23,421 nt of DNA, taken from positions 1 to 23,421 of IMG/VR virus record IMGVR_UViG_3300042564_000257; one strand, 5' to 3'. How positions within the stretch are numbered: position 1 is the first letter of the stretch; each line of letters opens with the position of its first letter. The translations under genes and the position numbers were made by a program. This document shows, piece by piece, positions 1 through 6,152 of the stretch. Under the pieces are notes generated by a model that saw only the letters and a list, made by a program, of their open reading frames with translations, was not told the DNA's origin and made no database searches. This DNA is from a virus.

Positions 1-303
1 ATCTTCAGAGATGCATATCCAGTTACCCAAGGGCATTTGTTATTTGTGCCTACCCAAGAGTCAAGTAACAATCTCTGGGAGTGTTACAAAGCAGCCTACA
101 AGTTCGGCTACGACGGGATTGAATCGGAACGGTGGGATGGCTTTAATGTCGGGCAAAACTGCGGAGAGGCTGCTGGACAAACAGTAATGTATCCACATGT
201 GCATATGATTCCTAGACGTACAGGAGATATGCCAGATCCACGTGGTGGCGTTAGGCACGTTATTCCAGAAAAAGGAAACTATAAAAATGCAAGTAAGAGT
301 TGA
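1..303 (+). CDS. HIT-family (histidine triad) protein, 5' end outside window
   Basis: The reading frame is open from base 1, so the gene starts upstream; a TTG at 37 is internal, because the residues before it (IFRDAYPVTQGH) fit the HIT family. The visible 100 residues include GQNCGEAAGQTV followed by YPHVHMIPRR, which matches the family signature HxHxHxx with the first His replaced by Tyr. By alignment with Fhit and Hint, the middle (nucleophilic) and last His are kept. HIT proteins are nucleotidyl hydrolases or transferases acting on substrates such as dinucleoside polyphosphates or AMP conjugates. The C-terminal DPRGGVRHVIPEKGNY is typical of a phage/bacterial HIT subgroup. The end overlaps the start of the next gene by 17 nt. 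The family call is firm; the substrate is unknown. Confidence 0.85.
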   Translation: MFRDAYPVTQGHLLFVPTQESSNNLWECYKAAYKFGYDGIESERWDGFNVGQNCGEAAGQTVMYPHVHMIPRRTGDMPDPRGGVRHVIPEKGNYKNASKS

Positions 304-454
304 AGAAAATAAAAAAGATATTGGCAAATGCGGATGCGGACGTAGTCCAACCGGCAAGTGCATCGGCTGGCACGGACTCACTGAAGAAGCTTTTCAAGAA
401 CGTCTTGAAAAATATCAAACTGGTCAACAGGATTTAAGTGGAAAAGATCTCTAA
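287..454 (+). CDS. 55-residue CDGSH-like Cys/His mini-protein
   Basis: The frame is open further upstream, but ATG 287 has an AGGA Shine-Dalgarno at 273-276 and gives a compact protein. Residues 15-29 (CGCGRSPTGKCIGWH) contain C15-x-C17-x7-C25-x3-H29. This resembles the CDGSH iron-sulfur signature CxCxx(S/T)xxxPxCDG(S/A/T)H, but is one residue shorter between Cys 2 and Cys 3 and reads C-I-G-W-H instead of C-D-G-S-H. It could bind a 2Fe-2S cluster or a zinc ion. The remainder is a charged helical tail (LTEEAFQERLEKY). I recall similar small phage and bacterial proteins only as hypotheticals. It overlaps its neighbours at both ends by 17 nt, suggesting translational coupling. Confidence 0.65.
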   Translation: MQVRVEENKKDIGKCGCGRSPTGKCIGWHGLTEEAFQERLEKYQTGQQDLSGKDL

Positions 455-644
455 TACTATTACTGTACTATGGGATAACCAAAATGGATTCTGGTGGAAT
501 GAAACTTGTGCTATGGTATTAGAAGTTTTTGGATTGCCAGGCCATAGGTATGTATCAAAACCTGGTACGGAATGTATGAGTTTTACATTTAAGAATCAAA
601 AGGATGCAGACTTATGTCGTATCTTATTAAGTGAGAGATTATGA
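438..644 (+). CDS. Small protein of unknown function (68 aa)
   Basis: It starts at GTG 438, with AGGA at 428-432 as Shine-Dalgarno; the first in-frame ATG (513) would remove an apparently structured N-terminus (ITVLWDNQNGFWWNETCA). No family is recognised. The protein is compact, rich in aromatic residues and has three cysteines, so a small alpha/beta fold is plausible. It overlaps the preceding gene by 17 nt, and its stop overlaps the start of the dehydrogenase gene (ATGA at 641-644), so it is probably translated as part of this operon. Being a genuine gene rests on the tight packing and the absence of a better frame. Confidence 0.6.
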   Translation: MEKISNTITVLWDNQNGFWWNETCAMVLEVFGLPGHRYVSKPGTECMSFTFKNQKDADLCRILLSERL

Positions 645-1432
645 CAAAGATAGGTATTGTTGGTTTAGGTTTTGTTGGCGAAGCTGTACGCTATGCCTAC
701 GAAACGTTATTTACCAACGTAGTTGTTGTAGACATTGATCCAAAAAAATCTACAGGAACGTATGCAGATTTACAAGACTGCGAGGCTGTATTTGTATGTG
801 TGCCTAGTCCCTCAAAAGATTCAGGCGAATGTGATACTAGCATATTAAACTCTGTGCTGTACATGTTACAGGATTATAAAAATGTAATCATTAGCAAGAC
901 TACTGCAACTCCACAATTTTACGAAAAGATGCAGACAGTCTATCCTAATCTAGTACACATACCAGAGTTCCTAACAGCCGCTAATGCTAAAGAAGATTAC
1001 TTTAAAGAAATTAATGCTATTATAGGTGGTAAGATTGCTGCCTATAGAAATGAAGCTGAACGCATTATTAAACTAGTACAGCCCATAACAATGGTAGAAC
1101 ATTGTTCAATAGGTGAGGCCGCCTTTGTCAAATATACAATCAACTCATATCTAGCCACCAAAGTAGTGTTCATGAATGAGATGTCAGAGCTAGCAGTAGC
1201 ACACGGATACCGGTGGGATGCTATCAGAACGTACCTAGCAGAAGACAACCGTATTGGTTTGAGTCATATGCAAGTGCCTGGACCAGACGGATATTATGGA
1301 TTTGGTGGTATGTGCTTTCCAAAAGACACTACCGCTTGGGTAAAGTATGCAGGTAAATTAGGCGTACAATTGAGCGTATTGAAGTCTGCAATAAAGAAAA
1401 ATGTCCTATTTAGGTTGCAAAAACCTAAATAA
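641..1432 (+). CDS. Short nucleotide-sugar dehydrogenase (UDP-glucose/GDP-mannose dehydrogenase family)
   Basis: The N-terminus has the Rossmann motif GLGFVG (residues 8-13) with an acidic residue ending beta-2 (D31), giving NAD binding. The family segments HIPEFLTAANAKEDYF (107-121) and KYTINSYLATKVVFMNEM (164-181) follow. The catalytic-loop sequence GFGGMCFPKDT puts the thioester-forming Cys at 225 and the PKD triad at 227-229. Family members oxidise UDP-glucose or similar sugars to uronic acids and are usually about 390-450 residues. This one ends at 263 and lacks the C-terminal UDP-binding domain. A hairpin and the folE promoter follow at once, so the truncation looks native rather than a frameshift. 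It may act on another substrate, with a host partner, or be a reduced enzyme for glycan modification. Confidence 0.85.
   Translation: MTKIGIVGLGFVGEAVRYAYETLFTNVVVVDIDPKKSTGTYADLQDCEAVFVCVPSPSKDSGECDTSILNSVLYMLQDYKNVIISKTTATPQFYEKMQTVYPNLVHIPEFLTAANAKEDYFKEINAIIGGKIAAYRNEAERIIKLVQPITMVEHCSIGEAAFVKYTINSYLATKVVFMNEMSELAVAHGYRWDAIRTYLAEDNRIGLSHMQVPGPDGYYGFGGMCFPKDTTAWVKYAGKLGVQLSVLKSAIKKNVLFRLQKPK
1408..1430 (+). terminator. Stem-loop at the dehydrogenase stop codon, possible terminator
   Basis: Perfect 9-bp inverted repeat with arms ATTTAGGTT (1408-1416) and AACCTAAAT (1422-1430) and a GCAAA loop. It spans the last codons and the first base of the stop of the dehydrogenase gene. There is no following T-run, and the stem is AT-rich, so intrinsic termination is uncertain. 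Its loop-proximal bases overlap the proposed -35 box of the folE promoter. Confidence 0.4.
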
Positions 1433-1443
1433 TCGTGTACAAT
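1415..1443 (+). promoter_or_regulatory. Putative sigma70-type promoter of folE with palindromic -10 region
   Basis: -35 TTGCAA (1415-1420, 4/6) is separated by 17 bp from -10 TACAAT (1438-1443, 5/6). A second TACAAT lies at 1445-1450 as part of a GTACAAT direct repeat. The -10 box sits inside the inverted repeat TGTACA-A-TGTACA (1436-1448), which could be an operator. It lies just upstream of folE in one of the few intergenic gaps. Confidence 0.5.
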
Positions 1444-1471
1444 GTACAATAGTCATCCACGACAATAACTC

Positions 1472-1475
1472 GGAG
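1472..1475 (+). promoter_or_regulatory. Shine-Dalgarno supporting the TTG start of folE
   Basis: GGAG lies 7 nt before TTG 1483. The next in-frame ATG (1513) has no comparable site, which favours the rare TTG start. Confidence 0.55.
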
Positions 1476-1482
1476 AATAAAA

Positions 1483-2229
1483 TTGACAAATAAAGAAACA
1501 GGCCTGGACGCAATGGCAGGCGATGGCGGATATCAAGAAGAAAAGTATCTAGGAAACTATCTTCGTTTTAAAATGAAACGTGACAATAAACGTTTCTGGG
1601 CAGGCGACAACATTAGCGAATACGTTACAGACGATTTTAAAGAACGACTAATTGACGAAGCCGCAGAAGCATTTGAAACTGTACTTGATCGTTTGCTTAT
1701 TGATCGAGAAAATGATCCTAACAGTAAAGGCACAGCACGTAGACTGGCCAAAATGTATTTTAACGAAATAATGGCAGGTAGATATGAACAAGCACCCGAC
1801 GCAACAGCATTTCCAAATGATTCGCAAGACCGTTACGAAGGTATGCTTGTTGTACGTAGTGAGTTGCGCAGTATGTGTAGCCATCATCACCAACCCGTTA
1901 ATGGGGTTGCTTATATCGGTATTATTGCTGCTAATAAGCTCATTGGTTTGTCTAAGTATACCCGCATTGCTCAATGGTGCGCCCGTAGAGGCACTCTCCA
2001 GGAGGAACTTTGTAACGACATTGCCCGCGAGATTAGCAAAGCAACTGATTCCGAAAACGTAGCAGTCTACGTGCAGGCGGTACATGGATGTTGTGAGAAT
2101 CGTGGCATTATGGCACATAGTTCTCTAACACAGACAACTGTATTAAAAGGCACATTCAAAGATGACCCGCATACAAAGAAAGAGTTCTTTGACAACATTA
2201 AACTACAGCAGGAGTTTGCACCACGATGA
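1483..2229 (+). CDS. folE: GTP cyclohydrolase I
   Basis: FolE converts GTP to 7,8-dihydroneopterin triphosphate, the first step to folate, tetrahydrobiopterin and 7-deazaguanines. The sequence has the diagnostic block SELRSMCSHHHQPVNGVAYI (127-145 approx.), followed by LSKYTRIAQWCARRGTLQEE. The zinc ligands by family alignment are C132, H135 and C203 (in HGCCENRG). The length, 248 residues, is slightly above bacterial FolE (about 220), because of an N-terminal extension. The TTG start is chosen because of the GGAG at 1472; ATG 1513 is the alternative. With queE downstream on the same strand, it probably feeds PreQ0 synthesis, although supply of folate for thymidylate metabolism (thyX lies at 12077) is also possible. 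It overlaps the next micro-gene by 4 nt (ATGA). Confidence 0.95.
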   Translation: MTNKETGLDAMAGDGGYQEEKYLGNYLRFKMKRDNKRFWAGDNISEYVTDDFKERLIDEAAEAFETVLDRLLIDRENDPNSKGTARRLAKMYFNEIMAGRYEQAPDATAFPNDSQDRYEGMLVVRSELRSMCSHHHQPVNGVAYIGIIAANKLIGLSKYTRIAQWCARRGTLQEELCNDIAREISKATDSENVAVYVQAVHGCCENRGIMAHSSLTQTTVLKGTFKDDPHTKKEFFDNIKLQQEFAPR

Positions 2230-2339
2230 AATATATTACCAACAAGTTTGAAAGCGTTCGCTTGCCAGTTGAAGAGGGCTTGTTAGAGTGGTTGCAGGCA
2301 AAATATCCTGCATCAAAATACGTTATTAAGGAATTATAA
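2226..2339 (+). CDS. Micro-protein of unknown function (37 aa)
   Basis: A 37-residue frame begins at ATG 2226 inside the folE stop (ATGA) and ends at TAA 2337-2339, where the next ATG begins. It reads MKYITNKFESVRLPVEEG at the start and ends KYVIKEL. No family is recognised. The support is purely architectural: start and stop couple exactly with both neighbours, and nothing else fills the gap. It may be a real small phage protein or a translational bridge. Confidence 0.5.
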   Translation: MKYITNKFESVRLPVEEGLLEWLQAKYPASKYVIKEL

Positions 2340-2512
2340 TGGATAACTTTTTTGAATGGTTTGGTCGTTACCGTAAAACGATTGGCTATGTAGTCGGCGG
2401 TGCCAACATAGGGTCAGGTATTGTACAAATTGCCAGTGGAAGTTTTTGGCCTGGCATAGTGTGGTTAGTCTTAGGTGCGGCAATAATTTTAGATACAAGG
2501 ATGTTCAAATGA
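2339..2512 (+). CDS. Small membrane protein (57 aa)
   Basis: It starts at ATG 2339, overlapping the previous TAA, and ends TGA 2510-2512 overlapping the next ATG. The N-terminus is aromatic and basic (MDNFFEWFGRYRK), followed by a hydrophobic Gly-rich stretch (about residues 15-35) and a second strong one (about 38-52, WPGIVWLVLGAAIIL), so one or two membrane spans are likely. No family is recognised. Its place between coupled genes supports expression. Function is unknown. Confidence 0.6.
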   Translation: MDNFFEWFGRYRKTIGYVVGGANIGSGIVQIASGSFWPGIVWLVLGAAIILDTRMFK

Positions 2513-3003
2513 CTGTATATGTAATCAAACCACTGGAAAAGAAAAGCATTGTCTACCATGTAGAAATGTTTCGTGGTAACAAAGACGGTTCTGTAAGTTG
2601 GTTTAACATTGACGAAACTTATCGTTGGGGTCAAGGCTTTGTTGAAGGTGATTTAGATTGCAATCTTCCTTGGGAAGGTGATACAGTTGCCTATGCTCGA
2701 GCTGATTGTGGTTGGGGCTGTGAGTTTGATGACAGCGTCAGCGTCGAGTGGGAATTCAGTGACGACATCGGTGAACTTGAACAACAAGAACTAAAAGAAC
2801 TCTACTACGAAGGTGGAGCAGGTTGGTTATTTGACGGCGCCCATGATTGGGCAGAAGAAGACACTGCCGTACATATTATTGCACCGTATCAAATTGATCT
2901 ATGCAACGATGCCGGAGAAGTTATTGAAGAGAATGTAAAACTAAAATCTCGCCCAGATCCAAATACATCATGGCCGTTTAGCGAAGCATTTCCAAAGGAT
3001 TAA
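2509..3003 (+). CDS. Conserved phage protein of unknown function (164 aa)
   Basis: ATG 2509 is chosen because it overlaps the preceding stop (ATGA) and begins a strand-like MTVYVIKPLEKKSIVYHVEM; the frame is open to 2446 but that would run into the membrane-protein gene. The protein is acidic and rich in Trp and Gly (CGWGCEFDDSVSVEWEF; GGAGWLFDGAHDWAEED). It has no signal peptide or membrane span. I recall similar sequences only as hypothetical proteins of large phages. No catalytic motif is evident. Confidence 0.75.
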   Translation: MTVYVIKPLEKKSIVYHVEMFRGNKDGSVSWFNIDETYRWGQGFVEGDLDCNLPWEGDTVAYARADCGWGCEFDDSVSVEWEFSDDIGELEQQELKELYYEGGAGWLFDGAHDWAEEDTAVHIIAPYQIDLCNDAGEVIEENVKLKSRPDPNTSWPFSEAFPKD

Positions 3004-3005
3004 AT

Positions 3006-3221
3006 ATGAACTCAGTTGATATGGCTAATGATCTAATCTTTCGTGCAAAGAACTTAACTGAGTTTACTATTACTACAGAAGTTCCGGATGAATTCCGATT
3101 TAATGGTGAGATTCCATTTGACATGCAGATTAAAGATAGTATAATAACAGCTAAAGTGTGGGCAGTTGACTTCGACGAGGCTGCAAAAAGATTAGATGAT
3201 TTTTTAGGAACATGTAAATGA
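3006..3221 (+). CDS. Small protein of unknown function (71 aa)
   Basis: ATG 3006 lies 2 nt after the preceding stop and the gene ends in an ATGA overlap with the next. The sequence looks like a small alpha/beta domain: an N-terminal helix (MANDLIFRAKNL), beta-strand-like segments, and a C-terminal helix (FDEAAKRLDDFLG). No family is recognised. It belongs to the folE-queE gene run by spacing. Confidence 0.65.
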   Translation: MNSVDMANDLIFRAKNLTEFTITTEVPDEFRFNGEIPFDMQIKDSIITAKVWAVDFDEAAKRLDDFLGTCK

Positions 3222-3508
3222 AATGGTTTAAAAGACTAGTTGCCGATTGGGCAAGAGAAGGTAGAAATTATGAAGAAGATTGCGCACAGCCTAACAGATT
3301 AATTAGTACTGCCGAATGTGCTTCAATCAATGATGACCCTGTACTAAACTTTAAAGTCTATTCAGCAGTAGGTGGAAAGGTTGTAGAGTTTAGACGATAT
3401 GATCGCAAGAGTGATCGCAACGATTCTACTACCTACATTATTACTAACGATCAAGACTTCGGTGATCGTATTGCTAAGATTGCAACAATGGAAAAATTAA
3501 AATTATGA
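3218..3508 (+). CDS. Protein of unknown function (96 aa)
   Basis: It starts at ATG 3218 within the previous stop and overlaps queE by 4 nt (ATGA at 3505). The N-terminus is basic and aromatic (MKWFKRLVADWAREGRNYEED); the remainder alternates charged and hydrophobic residues and includes VEFRRYDRKSDRNDSTTYII. Bases 3401-3420 contain a short direct repeat of GATCGCAA, which encodes the RKSDR region and is probably incidental. No family is recognised. Coupling to queE hints at coexpression only. Confidence 0.65.
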   Translation: MKWFKRLVADWAREGRNYEEDCAQPNRLISTAECASINDDPVLNFKVYSAVGGKVVEFRRYDRKSDRNDSTTYIITNDQDFGDRIAKIATMEKLKL

Positions 3509-4359
3509 GCAAAATTAAAATTGCAGAGCTGTTCTACTCTATACAGGGCGAGGGTAGATATATGGGGGTACCTAGTGTGTTTCTACGTACATTTGGTTGC
3601 AACTTTAAATGTGCAGGATTTGGTATGCCGCGTGGAGAAGTTAGTCATGAAGCAACTGACATTGCAGCCACACATACTATGATCGAGTCTTTTCAAAAGT
3701 ATGAAGATTTGCCTCTTGTAAGTACAGGCTGTGACAGCTATGCCAGTTGGCATCCAGACTTTAAAGATTTGTCGCCAATGCTTACAAGCGAAGCTATTAC
3801 AGATCGCATTATGGAAATTCTTCCGCAGGATTATTGGGTTGATGAACACTTGGTTATTACAGGTGGCGAGCCTTTGTTGGGTTGGCAACGTGCTTATCCA
3901 GACTTGCTAAACAATACCAAGATGCGTGACTTAAAAGAGATCACATTCGAAACAAACGGTACTCAGAAACTTACTCCAGAATTTAAAGAATACTTGGCCA
4001 AATGGAATAGCGTAGTAGGCAGAGAAATTACATTTAGTGTTAGTGCTAAACTGCCAGCAAGTGGTGAGAAGTGGGAAGAAGCTATTTGTCCAGAAATTGT
4101 TTGCGAATACGAGCAAGTGGGTACAGCGTATCTTAAATTAGTAGTAGCAACAGAAGAAGATATTAAAGATGCAGAACGAGCAGTGGGACAGTTTCGACGT
4201 GCAGGGTTTGATGGACATGTTTATCTAATGCCAGTAGGCGGTGTAGAAAATGTTTACACACTTAACGCAAAGAATGTAGCACTGGCGGCTATGAAACGTG
4301 GATGGCGTTATAGTGATAGACTACAAGTGCCGCTATTTAAAAATGAGTGGGGTACTTAA
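3505..4359 (+). CDS. queE: 7-carboxy-7-deazaguanine synthase (radical SAM), phage type with split cysteine motif
   Basis: QueE rearranges 6-carboxy-tetrahydropterin to 7-carboxy-7-deazaguanine, the precursor of PreQ0. The N-terminus IAELFYSIQGEGRYMGVPSV and FLRTFGCNFKC are typical of the family, as are ITGGEPLL (118-125), FETNGT (148-153) and the C-terminal YSDRLQVPLFKNEWG. Usual QueE has CX3CX2C-D-T. Here C32-x3-C36 is followed not by CX2C but by AGFGMPRGE and an insertion, and the third cysteine appears to be C76 in TGCDSYASW, 39 residues later, where C-D-S takes the place of C-D-T. Length (284) exceeds typical bacterial QueE (about 210-245), in line with that insertion. With folE upstream it implies 7-deazaguanine synthesis; queC and queD are not in this window. 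Confusion with the NrdG activase is unlikely given the QGEG motif. Confidence 0.9.
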   Translation: MSKIKIAELFYSIQGEGRYMGVPSVFLRTFGCNFKCAGFGMPRGEVSHEATDIAATHTMIESFQKYEDLPLVSTGCDSYASWHPDFKDLSPMLTSEAITDRIMEILPQDYWVDEHLVITGGEPLLGWQRAYPDLLNNTKMRDLKEITFETNGTQKLTPEFKEYLAKWNSVVGREITFSVSAKLPASGEKWEEAICPEIVCEYEQVGTAYLKLVVATEEDIKDAERAVGQFRRAGFDGHVYLMPVGGVENVYTLNAKNVALAAMKRGWRYSDRLQVPLFKNEWGT

Positions 4360-4360
4360 T

Positions 4361-4651
4361 ATGACGCTGTGGCAAAAAGTTAAAGACTTCTGGATTAGAA
4401 GTTATACTAGTGATCGTAAGGCATTCTATTACGAAACGGCAGCGAGTGCGGCCGTGTTTGTATCGATGACTTGGATTTCAGTTACTGCCCAACATCCGCC
4501 CATGCATCTTATATACCCAATAAGTTTTACAGGTGCTGTATTAAGTATTTTAGCATTTACAAGACGCGGTGCAGGTTGGCCGCTGGTTATGACTAGTTAT
4601 TTTGCTTGCCTCCATGTGTTTGGATTTGGAAGAGCCATGGGATGGTATTAA
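4361..4651 (+). CDS. Small integral membrane protein (96 aa)
   Basis: ATG 4361 lies 1 nt after the queE stop; an in-frame upstream GTG would overlap queE heavily. After a basic amphipathic N-terminus (MTLWQKVKDFWIRSYTSDRK), three hydrophobic segments are visible at about residues 26-43, 49-67 and 73-90, so it probably spans the membrane three times. No enzyme motif is seen. I do not recognise the family. It could act at the host inner membrane during infection, but that is inference. Confidence 0.7.
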   Translation: MTLWQKVKDFWIRSYTSDRKAFYYETAASAAVFVSMTWISVTAQHPPMHLIYPISFTGAVLSILAFTRRGAGWPLVMTSYFACLHVFGFGRAMGWY

Positions 4652-4660
4652 GGATATTAT

Positions 4661-5104
4661 ATGATAAAGAATTTTTTCAAACGTATTACCGGAATTACAG
4701 CAATCGAAGAAGCAACTGCTAAAGCTATAGCTGTTTCTGAAGCAGCCCAATTAGAAGCAAGTGAAAAAGCGGCTGCGGCAATTAAGGCAGCAGAGGAAGC
4801 AATGTATAGTCCAAAAGAACGTGCAACTGCCAAAGGTGAACCCTGGGTTAGTGTGTTAGACACTCATGTCAATAAAGACAATATTCGCAATGGCTTTTTT
4901 GAGCTTGACTGGAATGACCTATTTGTGTTACAATTGAAACAAGCTGGTTACGGGTTTGATGGTGATCCGGACGAAGAGATTGTAGATCGCTGGTTCCGAG
5001 ACATAGTCAGAAACATGCTAGGCGAAGAAGGGCAGGACATTACCCGAGGTGCAGGTTACATTAACGTGGTTCCGATCACAAAAGATAAATCAGAGGTTTC
5101 ATGA
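4661..5104 (+). CDS. Unknown phage protein with Ala-rich coiled coil (147 aa)
   Basis: ATG 4661 has AAGGATAT just upstream (about 4649-4656). Residues about 12-50 are an Ala/Glu/Lys-rich helix (EEATAKAIAVSEAAQLEAS and on), likely a coiled coil. The second half is a compact domain with DTHVNKDNIRNGFFELDWN and PDEEIVDRWFRDIVRNMLGE, which I recall from hypothetical proteins of T4-like cyanophages. No function is known. The end overlaps the exonuclease gene by 4 nt. Confidence 0.75.
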   Translation: MIKNFFKRITGITAIEEATAKAIAVSEAAQLEASEKAAAAIKAAEEAMYSPKERATAKGEPWVSVLDTHVNKDNIRNGFFELDWNDLFVLQLKQAGYGFDGDPDEEIVDRWFRDIVRNMLGEEGQDITRGAGYINVVPITKDKSEVS

Positions 5105-6093
5105 CATATATTTTAGTTGACACTGCTAACACATTCTTTCGTGCTAGGCATGTAGTAAGAGGCGATGCTGATATTAAACTTGGTATGGCGTTACATATTA
5201 CATTTAACAGTGTTAAAAAAGCATGGCAAGACTTTGGAGGCAAACATGTAGTGTTCTGCCTTGAAGGTCGCTCGTGGCGTAAGGATTTTTACAAGCCCTA
5301 CAAAGCCAATCGTAAAGAAACTCGAGATGCTATGACTGTTCGAGAACAAGAAGAAGATAAATTATTTTGGGAGACGTATGATGCGTTCACCGAATTTGTT
5401 AAAACGAAAAGTAACTGCACAGTCTTGCAACATAAACAACTTGAAGCAGATGATTTGATTGCAGGGTTTATTCAGTCACACCCTAATGACGATCATGTGA
5501 TCATTTCGACAGACAGTGATTTTCACCAGTTGATTGCGCCCAATGTGAAACAGTTCAATGGTGTTGCAGAAACGCTTACTACCATCGAAGGCATCTTTGA
5601 TAAAAAAGGTAAACGTGTAAAAGATAAGAAAACTGGCGAAGATGTTGTGCCTCCTAACCCACCATGGATCCTTTTTGAGAAGTGTATGCGTGGTGATTCG
5701 AGCGACAATGTCTTTAGTGCATATCCCGGTGTGCGTGTTAAAGGCACTAAGAATAAAACAGGCCTAACTGAAGCTTTTGAAGACAAAGGTAAGAAAGGTT
5801 GGGCGTGGAACAATGTCATGCTTCAGCGTTGGGTCGACCACGAAGGTATCGAACACAAGGTCCTAGACGACTATAATCGTAATGTAACACTAGTTGATCT
5901 AACTGCACAGCCTACAGAAATTAAAGAACTTATTGTTGATACAATTAATACTAATGCAGTTCCTAAAGATGTAACACAGGTTGGTATTAGATTATTAAAG
6001 TTCTGTCAATTATATGATATGAAACGTATGATGGATAGTATTGAATCATTCGCACATCCTTTTCAAGCAAGATATCCTGAGATTTCAAAATGA
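5101..6093 (+). CDS. rnh: 5'-3' exonuclease / flap endonuclease, T4 RNase H-like
   Basis: The protein has the acidic metal-binding residues of the PIN-like 5'-nuclease family: D7 (ILVDTANTFF), E115-x-D117-D118 (LEADDLIAGF), D138 and D140 (ISTDSDF), and D199 and D202 in KCMRGDSSDNVF. A basic arch-region sequence (WRKDFYKPYKANRK) lies at 59-72. Length 330 is near T4 RNase H (305). T4 RNase H removes RNA primers and 5' flaps from lagging-strand fragments during replication. A Lys-rich insertion at about 168-183 and another near 213-233 may be lineage specific. ATGA junctions couple it to both neighbours. The symbol follows T4; identity with T5-like exonuclease cannot be excluded. Confidence 0.9.
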   Translation: MTYILVDTANTFFRARHVVRGDADIKLGMALHITFNSVKKAWQDFGGKHVVFCLEGRSWRKDFYKPYKANRKETRDAMTVREQEEDKLFWETYDAFTEFVKTKSNCTVLQHKQLEADDLIAGFIQSHPNDDHVIISTDSDFHQLIAPNVKQFNGVAETLTTIEGIFDKKGKRVKDKKTGEDVVPPNPPWILFEKCMRGDSSDNVFSAYPGVRVKGTKNKTGLTEAFEDKGKKGWAWNNVMLQRWVDHEGIEHKVLDDYNRNVTLVDLTAQPTEIKELIVDTINTNAVPKDVTQVGIRLLKFCQLYDMKRMMDSIESFAHPFQARYPEISK

Positions 6094-6142
6094 AAACTTG
6101 TGCATTTACAGAAACATGTCCTAATAAGACTAACAACTGCCT

Positions 6143-6148
6143 AGAGGT
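6143..6148 (+). promoter_or_regulatory. Shine-Dalgarno deciding the start at 6153
   Basis: AGAGGT lies 4 nt before ATG 6153. The alternative in-frame ATG at 6090 overlaps the exonuclease stop (ATGA), so both starts may be used. Confidence 0.5.
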
Positions 6149-6152
6149 AAAA

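Noticed and set aside
1433-1482. Search for a lost C-terminal domain of the dehydrogenase by frameshift
   Set aside because: The sequence after the stop is a promoter region followed by folE; no frame encodes the missing domain.
1648-2118. A 156-codon minus-strand frame inside folE
   Set aside because: Antisense to a certain gene, with Cys/Ile/Thr-rich composition typical of a shadow frame.
3401-3420. Direct repeat of GATCGCAA
   Set aside because: Two 8-bp copies within a coding region encoding similar residues; too short to call a repeat element.
3505-3720. Apparent loss of the third radical-SAM cysteine, suggesting dead QueE
   Set aside because: C76-D-S after an insertion offers a replacement ligand, and all other family motifs are intact, so inactivation is not the best reading.
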